46,129 nucleotides of DNA from Bifidobacterium callitrichidarum (GCF_003129905.1 NZ_QFFM01000027.1:1-46129); one strand, 5' to 3'; positions 1 to 7,494 are shown, counted from the stretch's first letter. Program-made: numbers and translations. Notes: generated by a model from the sequence alone, not told the origin.

Positions 1-186
1 GCGGACTAGGATTTCACGCTCACCACAGGTGAGGCACCACTCCGGATTACGCGCTCATTTTCAAATGAGGCACCTCGCAGGTTCACCCGAAGCCGGCCCG
101 ATGCGCCATAGATTCCGTTTATGGCGCGTTATTCGAGCCGGGGCGGCTGTATATCCCCCATACCGCCCATGATCCTCCCGCCGTCA
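1..186. other. Non-coding left edge, no gene seen
   Basis: No convincing reading frame is visible on either strand. The one clear structure is an inverted repeat, GCGCCATA at 103-110 and TATGGCGC at 120-127 with a 9-base loop. It could be the terminator of a gene lying left of the window, although no T-run follows it. Confidence 0.5.
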
Positions 187-194
187 TTTCGCAA

Positions 195-317
195 GGTTCT
201 GTTAAACCAAGATTGACATGCCCCTTATTCTTGGCTCCCCTTGTCAGGGGAGCTGGCGGCGAAGCCGACTGAGGGGTAGTCCAGGGGAATTCATGTCAAT
301 CTTGGCTTAACAGAGCC
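195..317. mobile_element. MITE copy 1 (about 123 bp, perfect 8-bp target duplication)
   Basis: The element has 26-bp imperfect terminal inverted repeats; the right end read inwards begins GGCTCTGTTAAGCCAAGATT and the left end differs at two positions. The 8 bases TTTCGCAA at 187-194 are repeated exactly at 318-325, the signature of transposition. It carries no open frame, so it must be moved in trans. The core (about 233-275) is a GGCTCCCCT...AGGGGAGC palindrome followed by GGCGGCGAAGCCG, the same unit found free elsewhere in this window. Related copies lie at 5811-5933, 31908-32028 and 35301-35423. The GGCTCT start and 8-bp duplication are compatible with ISL3-family transposases (the IS6 family also gives 8 bp); the parent is not in the window. 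Confidence 0.88.
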
Positions 318-361
318 TTTCGCAAACACCAATACGCGACACGCCGAAGACGTATCGCGTA

Positions 362-389
362 TTGACTTTCTTCGCTCTATCAGTAAAGT
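362..389 (+). promoter_or_regulatory. Promoter of tRNA-fMet
   Basis: TTGACT at 362-367 and TAAAGT at 384-389 with a 16-base spacer fit a housekeeping sigma factor. The -10 box sits inside an inverted repeat, CTCTATC (374-380) and GATAGAG (390-396). A second inverted repeat, ATACGCGA (332-339) and TCGCGTAT (355-362), abuts the -35 box. The MITE inserted about 45 bp upstream of the -35. Confidence 0.55.
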
Positions 390-417
390 AGATAGAGCTG
401 TCGAAAAGACAAGCCGA

Positions 418-494
418 CGCGGGGTGGAGCAGCTCGGTAGCTCGCTGGGCTCATAACCCAGAGGTCCATGGTTCAAATCCATGCCCCGCTACCA
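418..494 (+). tRNA. tRNA-fMet (CAT), initiator
   Basis: A full cloverleaf of 77 nt including an encoded CCA. The anticodon loop is CTCATAA. Three consecutive G:C pairs flank the loop (GGG/CCC in the anticodon stem) and position 1 (C) does not pair with position 72 (T); both are hallmarks of bacterial initiator tRNA rather than elongator tRNA-Met. It stands alone, with its own promoter upstream and a strong terminator 3 nt downstream. Confidence 0.95.
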
Positions 495-496
495 AC

Positions 497-530
497 AAAA
501 GGTTGGAATCCAATCGGATTCCAACCTTTT
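497..530 (+). terminator. Rho-independent terminator of tRNA-fMet
   Basis: A perfect 15-bp stem (AAAAGGTTGGAATCC at 497-511 and its complement at 516-530) with a 4-base loop, ending in TTTTT. It starts directly after the tRNA CCA. The stem also begins with A-tract on the other side, so it may serve the convergent antitoxin gene at 546-836 as well. Confidence 0.9.
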
Positions 531-545
531 TCGTTTCCGGCCGCC

Positions 546-836
546 TCAGGCTTCGCTCGTAGAGTCCACCCGCCGACGGTCACGACGAAGCCGCTCTGCT
601 ATCCACGTATTCACCACGGCATTACGGCTAATCGCCAATTCACTCGCCTCTTTGTCCAGCTCGCTCACCATCCACGCCGGCATAGTGAAGGTAACGCGCT
701 TCTCCAATGGCGGATGGTGTTCTACGACTGCGTGATCCATGTCAAAGTAGTCGAGGACATCTTCCCCATTGTCAAACATCTCATCCAGCTGCTCGCCGGT
801 AATTACACTCTTGCCGGACTCATTCACTTTGCTCAT
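546..836 (-). CDS. Orphan BrnA/CopG-like antitoxin (ribbon-helix-helix)
   Basis: A 96-residue protein. Residues 13-34 (ITGEQLDEMFDNGEDVLDYF onwards) resemble the N-terminal segment of BrnA-type antitoxins. Residues 46-84 form a probable ribbon-helix-helix DNA-binding domain (KRVTFTMPAWMVSELDKEA, then ISRNAVVNTWIAERL). The start is set by a GAGGAGGA Shine-Dalgarno 5 nt before the ATG. In BrnTA pairs the toxin gene lies just upstream, but here the upstream gap (837-973) is too short for one and the downstream neighbour is the tRNA. The gene is therefore an orphan antitoxin or a solitary repressor. The DNA-binding role follows from the fold; target and partner are unknown. Confidence 0.72.
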   Translation of the reverse strand: MSKVNESGKSVITGEQLDEMFDNGEDVLDYFDMDHAVVEHHPPLEKRVTFTMPAWMVSELDKEASELAISRNAVVNTWIAERLRRDRRRVDSTSEA

Positions 837-914
837 AAAAGTCCTCCTCGTTCTTCCGTGAACGCCGAACTGAGATAATCCGGATTCTATTACTCAGAGA
901 ACGAGCGGCTATCG

Positions 915-951
915 AAAAGGCCAGAAATCCACAAGGAATCCTCTGGCCTTT
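915..951 (-). terminator. Terminator of the surface protein gene
   Basis: An inverted repeat AAAGGCCAGA / TCTGGCCTTT (about 916-925 and 942-951) with a 16-base loop that can pair further, followed on the minus strand by a run of T. It lies 23 nt beyond the stop codon of the 974-2362 gene. Confidence 0.75.
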
Positions 952-973
952 CATTCCGGCACATCAGAACCGT

Positions 974-2362
974 TTACAAGCTCCGTCGCTTAATCGCAGC
1001 AAGCATCATGATGCCCACCGAAAGCACCGAAACCCCAATCCCCGACAACAACAAAACACCAGATCCCGTCTTGCCAAGCTGCTTAGGAGTCGACACTGGT
1101 TCCTGAAGAGTCGGCTTAGGTGATTCTTGCTTATCTTTGGTTTCCACATCAGAATTAGGCTCCTCGCGAGTTTGATTCTCTTCAGGTTCCTCCGGCTCCT
1201 CCTCAGGCTCTTCTTCGATTTCCTCTTCTGACTCTTCCTCTGGTTCCGTTTCAATCACTAATACACGCTCTTGAGCGTCATCATACCGACTCGCAGCAGG
1301 CATAACACGACCGTCTCCATCGAACGACCAGACGAATACATACCAACCGTGCCTATCAGCTGTTATGTCAATGCTTTCCCCATCAACAGTCAATGGCCCA
1401 TTGCCTACTTTATAAGTGCCATTAACCGCCGGAATATCCCATTGCCCAACTATCTTATGATTTTCATCTTCAACAGGCGTATCCGCTCCAGATGGTTCAT
1501 ATTCTTCATCATTAGAAGCATCACTTAAATCACCAGCCCACCACAGGCTTACATGAGCGTATGCTTCATCCGCAGCAAACTCGTACTGCTCATTCCCCGC
1601 AAAGGAGCCATGATCTTCCGGAAAACCCGAAACGGTTATTGTATCGACCAGTGAATCACCTATTTCCACCATGCGCTGAGAGACCTCAGATGAAACCGAG
1701 ATTACGCTACGAGTCACATTCGTCTCTGCTGGGTCAAGAAAATCACTAACCCAATCTTTCTCTAGATACCCTCTAACATCATCAGTCTGATTCGCTCTCT
1801 CAAATGACCAGACCCAGGTGCCAAAGCCACTGTTTTGCTGAGCAAGATATGGTTCCTCACCGCCCATTTCCGTCATAGCTTGAGCCTTAACGGTCTGATT
1901 GGGTGCAGTAAAAGATGCTGTAGCATACGCCACCGCGGTATAGCCCCTGTCCGCAAGACGCCCCAGAAAATCAGCAGCACTTTCGTTATCCATTGGCGTT
2001 ATCGCAGTATCTAATTTTTCGGCTTTGATTTCATCGAAATAATAGCCGTTAGCTAGCAGTTCTATATCCTCAGTCCATTCGCCGTCTGCGCTAGTATCGG
2101 CAATCGCGCTAGTCACTTCGTCAAAAACCGGTTCTCCAACATTCACCATTTTGGCAGTTACTTGCGTAGCAACTTCTGGATAAATACGTGGCCCCATTGC
2201 AAAAAGAACCGCTCCACTATTCCATACGTCAGTCTGAGAAAGAGAAGTATCGTCATCGCCAAAAGAGGTTCGAGGTAGGTAAGCCACAATCCCGAGCATC
2301 ATTGTTAGGGCCAGGAGCATTGTTAGTGCGGCCATGCTCTTGCGCCGCCATTGTGTTGCCAT
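974..2362 (-). CDS. Sortase-anchored cell-surface protein with LGKTG signal
   Basis: A 462-residue protein of no recognised enzymatic family. Residues 1-35 are a signal peptide (RRK, then a long hydrophobic run, cleavage near SFGDD). The middle is an extracellular beta-rich region with segments such as WVWSFERANQTDD and GWYVFVWSFDGDGRV that look like repeats of one fold. Residues 370-420 are a Glu/Pro-rich wall-spanning stalk. The C-terminus has LGKTG, a hydrophobic helix and a KRR tail, the layout of a sortase signal, although the usual Pro of LPXTG is replaced by Gly. No sortase gene is nearby. By eye the base composition is clearly more AT-rich than the neighbours, which suggests acquisition. 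The ligand is unknown. A GGAAAGGAT ribosome site precedes the ATG. Confidence 0.82.
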   Translation of the reverse strand: MATQWRRKSMAALTMLLALTMMLGIVAYLPRTSFGDDDTSLSQTDVWNSGAVLFAMGPRIYPEVATQVTAKMVNVGEPVFDEVTSAIADTSADGEWTEDIELLANGYYFDEIKAEKLDTAITPMDNESAADFLGRLADRGYTAVAYATASFTAPNQTVKAQAMTEMGGEEPYLAQQNSGFGTWVWSFERANQTDDVRGYLEKDWVSDFLDPAETNVTRSVISVSSEVSQRMVEIGDSLVDTITVSGFPEDHGSFAGNEQYEFAADEAYAHVSLWWAGDLSDASNDEEYEPSGADTPVEDENHKIVGQWDIPAVNGTYKVGNGPLTVDGESIDITADRHGWYVFVWSFDGDGRVMPAASRYDDAQERVLVIETEPEEESEEEIEEEPEEEPEEPEENQTREEPNSDVETKDKQESPKPTLQEPVSTPKQLGKTGSGVLLLSGIGVSVLSVGIMMLAAIKRRSL

Positions 2363-2489
2363 CTCTCGGATCCTTTCCGTAAGGGCCGCGCGCTTCCTTA
2401 CGTGCGGCTAGGTCGAGCATGGCAGTTTTGCACACACAATCCCAACACTTCCAACCGATGTGACCCCGGCTTCACGGCAACCGGAAAGT

Positions 2490-2560
2490 TGTGGATAACC
2501 GGTCTGCAAAGTTATCCACATCACACTGTTTATCGAACGTTTACACGAAAGTTATCCACA
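2490..2560. promoter_or_regulatory. Cluster of three perfect DnaA boxes
   Basis: TTATCCACA, the consensus DnaA box, occurs at 2490-2498 (minus strand), 2512-2520 (plus) and 2552-2560 (plus). The surrounding 2363-2596 gap is more AT-rich than its flanks and holds no gene. dnaA, dnaN and gyrB are absent from the window, so this is unlikely to be oriC. It may titrate DnaA or regulate glgE, whose -10 box lies 37 bp downstream. Confidence 0.7.
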
Positions 2561-2596
2561 ATGCACAAGAAATACCACGAAATGCACGTACCCCCT

Positions 2597-2602
2597 TAGA
2601 AT
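2597..2602 (+). promoter_or_regulatory. -10 box of glgE, leaderless start
   Basis: TAGAAT ends exactly 7 nt before the ATG at 2610. Transcription would begin at or next to the start codon. The in-frame ATG at 2601 overlaps this box and so cannot be the start if the box is used. Confidence 0.6.
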
Positions 2603-2609
2603 GGGCAGT

Positions 2610-4844
2610 ATGGCAGTACAACAAAGCGCAGAGCGCAATACAAGTAGTAACCCAGACTCCAAGGCCTCGAAGTCAAAGGCGACTTCTGCCGCCAAGAAGA
2701 CCACGACCCGCCGCAAACGGGTTGACCCCGAAACCCGCCGCATGAACCAGGCCCTCAACGGACTGGTGGGCGAAGCCCCCGCTCCCGTCATCGATGCCAG
2801 CGAGCCCGGCCAGTTCGGCCGCATCAACGTTATGGACATCACTCCCGCCGAGGAACGCGGCATCTATCCGGCCCGCGTGGAGATCGGCGAACCCTTCAAG
2901 GTGACCGCCCAAGTCTTCATCGAAGGCCGTACCAAGGTTGGCGCCACCGCCGTCGTGCGCAACCCGCGCGGCAAGGAGACCCTGCGTCTGCCGATGACCT
3001 GCACGAACCCCGGCCTCGACCGTTGGGAAGTCACGCTCAAGTGCGGCGAGCACAGCGATCTCAAGCCGTGGGACGAAGGCTACGCTGCCGTCAAGCGCCA
3101 GCTGGGCATCTGGACCGTGACCGTCGAGGGTTGGGAGGACACGTACACTTCCTGGCTGCACGACGCCACCATCAAGGTGAAGGTCAAGGACGATGTGGAG
3201 AACGCGCTGGATTCCGGCGCCGAACTGCTCGCCCGCTGGGCCCTGACCAAGGACGCCGGCCTGTCCGCCAAGGACCGCAAGGTGATCGAGCAGGCCGCCG
3301 AGACCATGGCCAACAAGGAGCTCGCGCCCGAGGATCGTCTGGCCGCGGCCACCGACCCGGCCGTGAAGGCCCTGCATGAGACCCACCCGCTGCGCGACGG
3401 CCTCTCCCCCAGCCAGCCGCAGCGCTTCAAGGTGGAGCGTCCGAAGTCCAGCTTCGCCGCTTGGTACCAGTTCTTCCCGCGTTCCGAGGGCGCCACCGTG
3501 GATCCGGAGACCGGCAAGATCGTCCAAGGCAACCTGAAGACCTCCATCGCCGGCCTCGAACGCGCCAAGGCGGAAGGCTTCGACATCGTCTATCTGCCGC
3601 CGATCTTCCCCATCGGCGTGACCAACCGCAAGGGCCGCAACAATTCGCTTATCGCCGGCCCGAACGATCCGGGCTCCCCGTTCGGCATCGGCTCCGAACT
3701 CGGCGGCCATGACACCGTGGACCCGCTGCTGGGCACCATGGACGACTTCAAGGCCCTGTGCCAGCGCGCCCATGAGCTCGGTCTGGAAATCGCACTCGAC
3801 TTCGCGTTGCAGTGCTCGCCCGACCACCCGTGGGTCAAGCAGCATCCGAACTGGTTCCGCCACAAGCCGGACGGCTCCATCGCCTTCGCCGAGAACCCGC
3901 CGAAGAAGTATCAGGACATCTACCCGATCGACTTCAATGCGGATATGCCCGGCATCGAGAAGGAAGTGGAGCGCATCCTGAACCTGTGGATCGAAGCGGG
4001 CGTGACCATCTTCCGCATCGATAACCCGCACACCAAGCCGGTCCGCTTCTGGCAGGACGTGATCGCCTCGGTGACCAAGAAGCACCCGGAGATCCTGTTC
4101 CTGGCCGAGGCGTTCACCCGCCCGGGCATGATGCGCGCGCTGAGCTACGTGGGCTTCACGCAGTCCCACTGCTACTTCCCGTGGCGCAACACCAAGGAGG
4201 AGCTGGCCGAGTACCTGCCGATCACCAACGGCGACGACGGCTACTACCAGCACAACACCTTCTGGCCCACCACGCCGGACATCCTCACCGCCTACGTGCG
4301 CGACAACGGCATCGCCGGCCACTGCGTGCGCGCGGTCCTGGCCGCCATGGGCAGCCCGAGCTGGGGCATCTACAACGGCTTCGAGCTCATCGAGAACAAG
4401 CAGCGCCCGGGCTTCGAGGAGCAGATCGACAACGAGAAGTACGAGGTCAAGGTTCGTGACTGGTCCAAGGCCGAGAAGTACGGCGTGGCCAAGATGCTCA
4501 CCACGCTCAACAAGATCCGCCGCGAGCACCCGGCCGCGCTGAGCTACCACAACCTCACCGTGCTGCCCACCTCCGATCCGAACATCCTGGCGTTCGCCCG
4601 CCACACTCCGGCCGAGCTGACCGGCACGGGTCAGGCGGACACGCTCATCGTGGTGGTGAACCTGGACGGTCACAACGCGCATCAGTCCACCGTGCATATC
4701 GAGCTCGGCGAGCTGGGCCTGCCCACCGATCGCCCGCTCAACGTGCGCGATGAGCTGACCGGCCGCGAATTCCAGTGGGGCTGGGACAACTACGTCTCGC
4801 TCGCCCCGTGGGCTGACGTGGCGCACATCCTGTCCGTGCAGTGA
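2610..4844 (+). CDS. glgE: Alpha-1,4-glucan:maltose-1-phosphate maltosyltransferase GlgE
   Basis: GlgE (GH13_3) transfers maltosyl units from maltose-1-phosphate onto alpha-1,4-glucan in the cytoplasm. The 744-residue protein has a Lys/Ala-rich tail (1-45), the N-terminal GlgE beta-sandwich and helical domain (about 70-260), and the catalytic barrel from AWYQFFPRS onward. The predicted nucleophile is Asp471 in FRIDNPHTKP and the acid/base is Glu500 in LAEAFTRP, 29 residues apart as in characterised GlgE enzymes. A C-terminal beta domain ends the protein. It is longer than the usual 660-700 residues because of the N-terminal tail. The start at 2610 is chosen because a -10 box sits 7 nt upstream; an in-frame ATG exists at 2601. 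No treS, pep2 or glgB is adjacent. It is followed by its own terminator. Confidence 0.9.
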   Translation: MAVQQSAERNTSSNPDSKASKSKATSAAKKTTTRRKRVDPETRRMNQALNGLVGEAPAPVIDASEPGQFGRINVMDITPAEERGIYPARVEIGEPFKVTAQVFIEGRTKVGATAVVRNPRGKETLRLPMTCTNPGLDRWEVTLKCGEHSDLKPWDEGYAAVKRQLGIWTVTVEGWEDTYTSWLHDATIKVKVKDDVENALDSGAELLARWALTKDAGLSAKDRKVIEQAAETMANKELAPEDRLAAATDPAVKALHETHPLRDGLSPSQPQRFKVERPKSSFAAWYQFFPRSEGATVDPETGKIVQGNLKTSIAGLERAKAEGFDIVYLPPIFPIGVTNRKGRNNSLIAGPNDPGSPFGIGSELGGHDTVDPLLGTMDDFKALCQRAHELGLEIALDFALQCSPDHPWVKQHPNWFRHKPDGSIAFAENPPKKYQDIYPIDFNADMPGIEKEVERILNLWIEAGVTIFRIDNPHTKPVRFWQDVIASVTKKHPEILFLAEAFTRPGMMRALSYVGFTQSHCYFPWRNTKEELAEYLPITNGDDGYYQHNTFWPTTPDILTAYVRDNGIAGHCVRAVLAAMGSPSWGIYNGFELIENKQRPGFEEQIDNEKYEVKVRDWSKAEKYGVAKMLTTLNKIRREHPAALSYHNLTVLPTSDPNILAFARHTPAELTGTGQADTLIVVVNLDGHNAHQSTVHIELGELGLPTDRPLNVRDELTGREFQWGWDNYVSLAPWADVAHILSVQ

Positions 4845-4883
4845 TCGCGCAGGGGCGTGCAGTGATCGACTGATCAATCCGTA

Positions 4884-4923
4884 GAAAAGCGGGAACCGGT
4901 ACCGTCCGATTCCCGCTTTTCCC
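4884..4923 (+). terminator. Terminator of glgE
   Basis: AAAAGCGGGAA and TTCCCGCTTTT form an 11-bp stem around a 15-base loop, 40 nt after the glgE stop, ending in TTTTCCCG. Confidence 0.85.
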
Positions 4924-5012
4924 GTCTCGAGCCGCGACGCAGGGTGACTGCGCGCCGCCCGAGGTAGTAGTGTGTGTAACGAATAGTTTGCCGATTCCCT
5001 AAGGAGAAAACA

Positions 5013-5507
5013 ATGGCAGAAACCTTCAACGTCGTGGTCGAGATCCCGCGTGGTTCCAAGAACAAGTACGAAGTCGACCAGGAGACCGGCCGCGTCTTCC
5101 TGGATCGCGAGCTGTTCACCGCCATGGGCTACCCGGATGACTACGGCTACATCGAGGGCACCCTGGGCGAGGACGGCGATCCGCTGGACGCCCTCGTGAT
5201 GGTCAACAACTCCGTGTTCCCGGGCTGCGTCATCGAGTGCCGCGCCGTTGGTCTGTACCACATGGAGGACGAAGAGGGCGGCGACGACAAGGTGCTGTGC
5301 GTGCCGGCCGACGTCCGTTACGACGGCATCAAGGACGTCAAGGACGTCAACGAGTACCACCTCGCCGAGATCAAGCACTTCTTCGAGCAGTACAAGGCCC
5401 TGGAGCCCGGCAAGGAAGTCAAGCCCGGCGATTACTGGACCGGCGCTGACGTCGCCGAAAAGGAAATCGTCGAAGCGCGTGAGCGCCTCGCGAACAGCGC
5501 GAAGTGA
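5013..5507 (+). CDS. ppa: Inorganic pyrophosphatase (soluble, family I)
   Basis: Hydrolyses pyrophosphate to two phosphates in the cytoplasm, pulling biosynthetic reactions forward. The 164-residue length is typical of bacterial family I enzymes. The substrate-binding segment EIPRGSKNKYEVD (10-22), the DYGYIEGTLGEDGDPLDALV block (43-62) with the DGDPLDA metal-binding signature, and the later DVKDVNEYHL segment are all present. An AAGGAG Shine-Dalgarno lies 8 nt before the ATG. It appears monocistronic. The last 19 codons are repeated in degenerate form at 5613-5669 (separate entry). Confidence 0.96.
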   Translation: MAETFNVVVEIPRGSKNKYEVDQETGRVFLDRELFTAMGYPDDYGYIEGTLGEDGDPLDALVMVNNSVFPGCVIECRAVGLYHMEDEEGGDDKVLCVPADVRYDGIKDVKDVNEYHLAEIKHFFEQYKALEPGKEVKPGDYWTGADVAEKEIVEARERLANSAK

Positions 5508-5612
5508 TTTCCGGCAGGACAGTCCGGTGGACTGTCCGCGGCGACGTGCGAAGACGCGACAGCGGCTGAGCCAACATTGAGTCAGCCGGAGGCTGTCCGT
5601 AATTACAGGACC

Positions 5613-5669
5613 GTCGCCGAAAAGGGAATCGTCGAAGCGCGCCAGCGTCTCGCCGATTCCCAGAAGTGA
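5613..5669 (+). pseudogene. Duplicated 3' end of ppa (18 codons plus stop)
   Basis: This stretch encodes VAEKGIVEARQRLADSQK and a TGA, against VAEKEIVEARERLANSAK and TGA at the true end of ppa (5451-5507). About 46 of 57 bases agree, the reading frame is intact, and both copies are followed by TTT. The copies are 162 nt apart. The DNA between them holds a near-perfect small palindrome (GGACAGTCC, GGT, GGACTGTCC at 5517-5537). The pattern resembles the scar left when a mobile element integrates at a gene's 3' end and restores it, or recombination with a divergent ppa allele. Confidence 0.8.
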
Positions 5670-5686
5670 TTTTTTGCTTCTTTCCT

Positions 5687-5801
5687 GGCTCCCCTCGCTG
5701 AGGGGAGCTGTCACCGCAGGTGACTGAGGGGAGCCTCCGTTCATACTGAGGAACTCCCCTCAGTCGGCTCTCGCCGACAGCTCCCCTCAGCGAGGGGAGC
5801 C
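5687..5801. repeat. Inverted pair of REP-like palindromic units
   Basis: Two units face each other. The first is GGCTCCCCTC...GAGGGGAGC, a short GTCACC/GGTGAC hairpin and TGAGGGGAGCC (5687-5733). The second is its inverse, ACTCCCCTCAGTCGGC with a CGGC/GCCG hairpin, then CTCCCCTCAGCGAGGGGAGCC (5753-5801). The arrangement and length match the pair at 19295-19412. The whole block could form a large hairpin. It abuts the left target duplication of MITE copy 2. Confidence 0.8.
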
Positions 5802-5810
5802 ATATTTGTT

Positions 5811-5933
5811 GGCCCTGTTGAATCAAGATTGGCATAAATCCGGTGGGGCCATCCCTCAGCCGGCAATGCCGCTGGCTCCCCTGACAAAGAGAGCCAGGAA
5901 TAGGAACCATGTCAATCCTGGCTTAACGGAGCC
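5811..5933. mobile_element. MITE copy 2 (9-bp target duplication)
   Basis: The ends GGCCCTGTTGAATCAAGATT and, inverted, GGCTCCGTTAAGCCAGGATT match the family terminal repeats with several substitutions, so this copy is older than copy 1. ATATTTGTT is repeated at 5802-5810 and 5934-5942. The core again contains a CTCAGCCGG...GGCTCCC palindromic unit. The right end lies about 23 bp upstream of the mntP -10 box, so the element forms the region where a -35 box would be. Confidence 0.83.
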
Positions 5934-5955
5934 ATATTTGTTTGGTTCTTTCGTG

Positions 5956-6056
5956 TATAATGGCATCTTGTCTTTTCAACTAGGCGTAGGCGGCGTGTGG
6001 GAACGCTGGTCGAGGCCCATCGCGCGGATGCCCGGCGATGAACCTTCTTCATATTC
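5956..6056 (+). promoter_or_regulatory. mntP promoter and GC-rich leader
   Basis: A perfect TATAAT stands at 5956-5961, followed by an 80-90 nt leader that is GC-rich and able to fold (AGG near 5982 with CCT near 6042, and GGCCCATCGCG with inner pairs). In many bacteria mntP is controlled by the yybP-ykoY manganese riboswitch. I could not match that riboswitch's GGGGAGUAG consensus here, so riboswitch identity is a guess and only the promoter is seen. Confidence 0.5.
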
Positions 6057-6635
6057 ATGATTTCGATCATCATTCAAACCTTGTTGATTTCTGTTTCCGT
6101 CGCTATGGATGCGTTTGCCGTTTCCATCGGAAAAGGACTGACCGTCACGCGGGTCCGCGTGCAGGATGCCATCAAAACCGCGCTCTGGTTCGGCGGATTC
6201 CAGGCGTTGTTCCCGATTCTTGGCTATTTCGCCGCCTCGACGTTCAGCTCGTACGTCACCGCGTTCGATCATTGGATCATCTTCGGCCTGCTGGTGTTCA
6301 TCGGCGGCAACATGGTGCACGAGGCGTTCGAGGAGGACGAGGAGAACGCCAAGGAAACCGCCCAATTCGATTGGAAGCACATGCTCCCACTGGCTGTGGC
6401 ATGCAGTATCGACGCCTTCGCCGTGGGCGTGAGCCTGGCGTTCATGAAGACCAACATCATCTTCGCCGTGACCACGATCGGCGTAATCACCGGACTGTTC
6501 TCCGCAGCCGGCCTGTACATCGGCCGCGTGTTCGGCTCCCGCTGGCAGAAGCCGGCGCAGATCGCGGGCGGCGTGGTGCTCATCCTCATCGGTCTCAAGG
6601 TGCTGCTGGAGCATCTCGGCATTCTGGCGCTGTAG
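6057..6635 (+). CDS. mntP: Manganese efflux pump MntP
   Basis: A small inner-membrane exporter that removes excess Mn(II). The 192-residue protein has six predicted membrane helices arranged as two homologous halves. Each half carries the family signature: SVAMDAFAVSIGKGL (residues 14-28) and ACSIDAFAVGVSLAF (about 121-135), whose Asp residues are known to be needed for Mn export in this family. A charged loop (EAFEEDEENAKETAQFDWKH) separates the halves. The start ATG has no strong Shine-Dalgarno. A 14-bp direct repeat (TCACTGCTGTATC twice, 6636-6664) follows the stop. Confidence 0.93.
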   Translation: MISIIIQTLLISVSVAMDAFAVSIGKGLTVTRVRVQDAIKTALWFGGFQALFPILGYFAASTFSSYVTAFDHWIIFGLLVFIGGNMVHEAFEEDEENAKETAQFDWKHMLPLAVACSIDAFAVGVSLAFMKTNIIFAVTTIGVITGLFSAAGLYIGRVFGSRWQKPAQIAGGVVLILIGLKVLLEHLGILAL

Positions 6636-6789
6636 TCACTGCTGTATCGTCACTGCTGTATCCCATATCGCTACCGAGCAGGTACCGGCCTTAAGAGCGC
6701 AGAGTCCGCATGCACTAGCCCGCAATCGTCCGCTTTCCTGCGCACGACGTAGGATATTATGAGACGTTTTCCTACCGAGAGGCTTCAAC

Positions 6790-7494
6790 ATGAGCGAAAT
6801 CACCCAGCCGAATTGGAAAAACAAGGCTTTGGGCATGTTGCTGACCCAGTTCACGGCCTATGTGCTGCTCATCGCTGCCACGGCCATCCCCACCCGCAGC
6901 ATGTTCCCGGCCATTCCGCTGATCATCGCGGCGCTGGTATTGGGCGAATTCGTGCTGTTCTGGCCGTTCCGCGGCTCCACGCTGGATCGCGCGGTCACCA
7001 TCGCGTTCGGCGTGGTCTCGCTGATCTTCGTGGCGGTGCCGTTCCCGTCCGGCGATGTCCCGCCCGAGCAGATCGCCAAGAGCGGCGAAGCCTACCCGTG
7101 GTATTCCTGGGCGCTGGCCGCCGGCCTGCTACTGGTGGTGCTGGTGATCTTCTCCTTCGGCCGTCAGATGGCCCGCGAGAACCGTTCGCATCTCATCCGC
7201 GCGCTCTCCCATGCCGTAACCTCCGGCGTGGCCGCCATTGCGGTGGCCGGCTGGTGCTTCCTGCCGGCGCTGGGCTCCATGCTGCTCAAAGGCACCACCG
7301 CCGGTACCGTAACCGTCATCGTGCTGGTGGTTCTGGCGCTGGCCCTGGCCGTGGCGTCCACGCTGTGGGTGCGTGACGCCGACCCGGATCCCGCGATCCG
7401 TCACCCCTGGATCGGCACCGGGTTGCTGCCGGTGATGCTCATGGGCGTGACCATCGCCGCGGCGACGCTGATCCTGTCCCGACTGGGTGCCTGA
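6790..7494 (+). CDS. Polytopic membrane protein, unknown function
   Basis: A 234-residue protein with about six or seven hydrophobic helices (near residues 13-33, 38-58, 66-85, 105-125, 143-165, 172-193 and 208-230) and no catalytic motif that I recognise. Short polar loops include FPSGDVPPEQIAKSGEAYP. A GAGAGG ribosome site precedes the ATG and a TAGGAT -10 box lies about 35 nt upstream. It is flanked by mntP and glnR, which gives no clear functional hint. Confidence 0.8.
   Translation: MSEITQPNWKNKALGMLLTQFTAYVLLIAATAIPTRSMFPAIPLIIAALVLGEFVLFWPFRGSTLDRAVTIAFGVVSLIFVAVPFPSGDVPPEQIAKSGEAYPWYSWALAAGLLLVVLVIFSFGRQMARENRSHLIRALSHAVTSGVAAIAVAGWCFLPALGSMLLKGTTAGTVTVIVLVVLALALAVASTLWVRDADPDPAIRHPWIGTGLLPVMLMGVTIAAATLILSRLGA

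Noticed and set aside
2490..2560. Chromosomal replication origin
   Set aside because: dnaA, dnaN, recF and gyrB are absent from the neighbourhood and only three boxes are present.
2673..5744. 1023-codon open frame on the minus strand across glgE and ppa
   Set aside because: It is antisense to two well-identified genes, rich in Gly/Val/His/Arg as expected of a shadow frame in GC-rich DNA, and crosses both genes, a terminator and repeats.
5419..5910. 163-codon minus-strand frame in the ppa-mntP gap
   Set aside because: It is built from the REP units, the MITE and the ppa duplication; no coding features.
5968..6056. yybP-ykoY manganese riboswitch upstream of mntP
   Set aside because: Expected from gene context, but the conserved GGGGAGUAG element could not be found by reading, so it is reported only as a leader.
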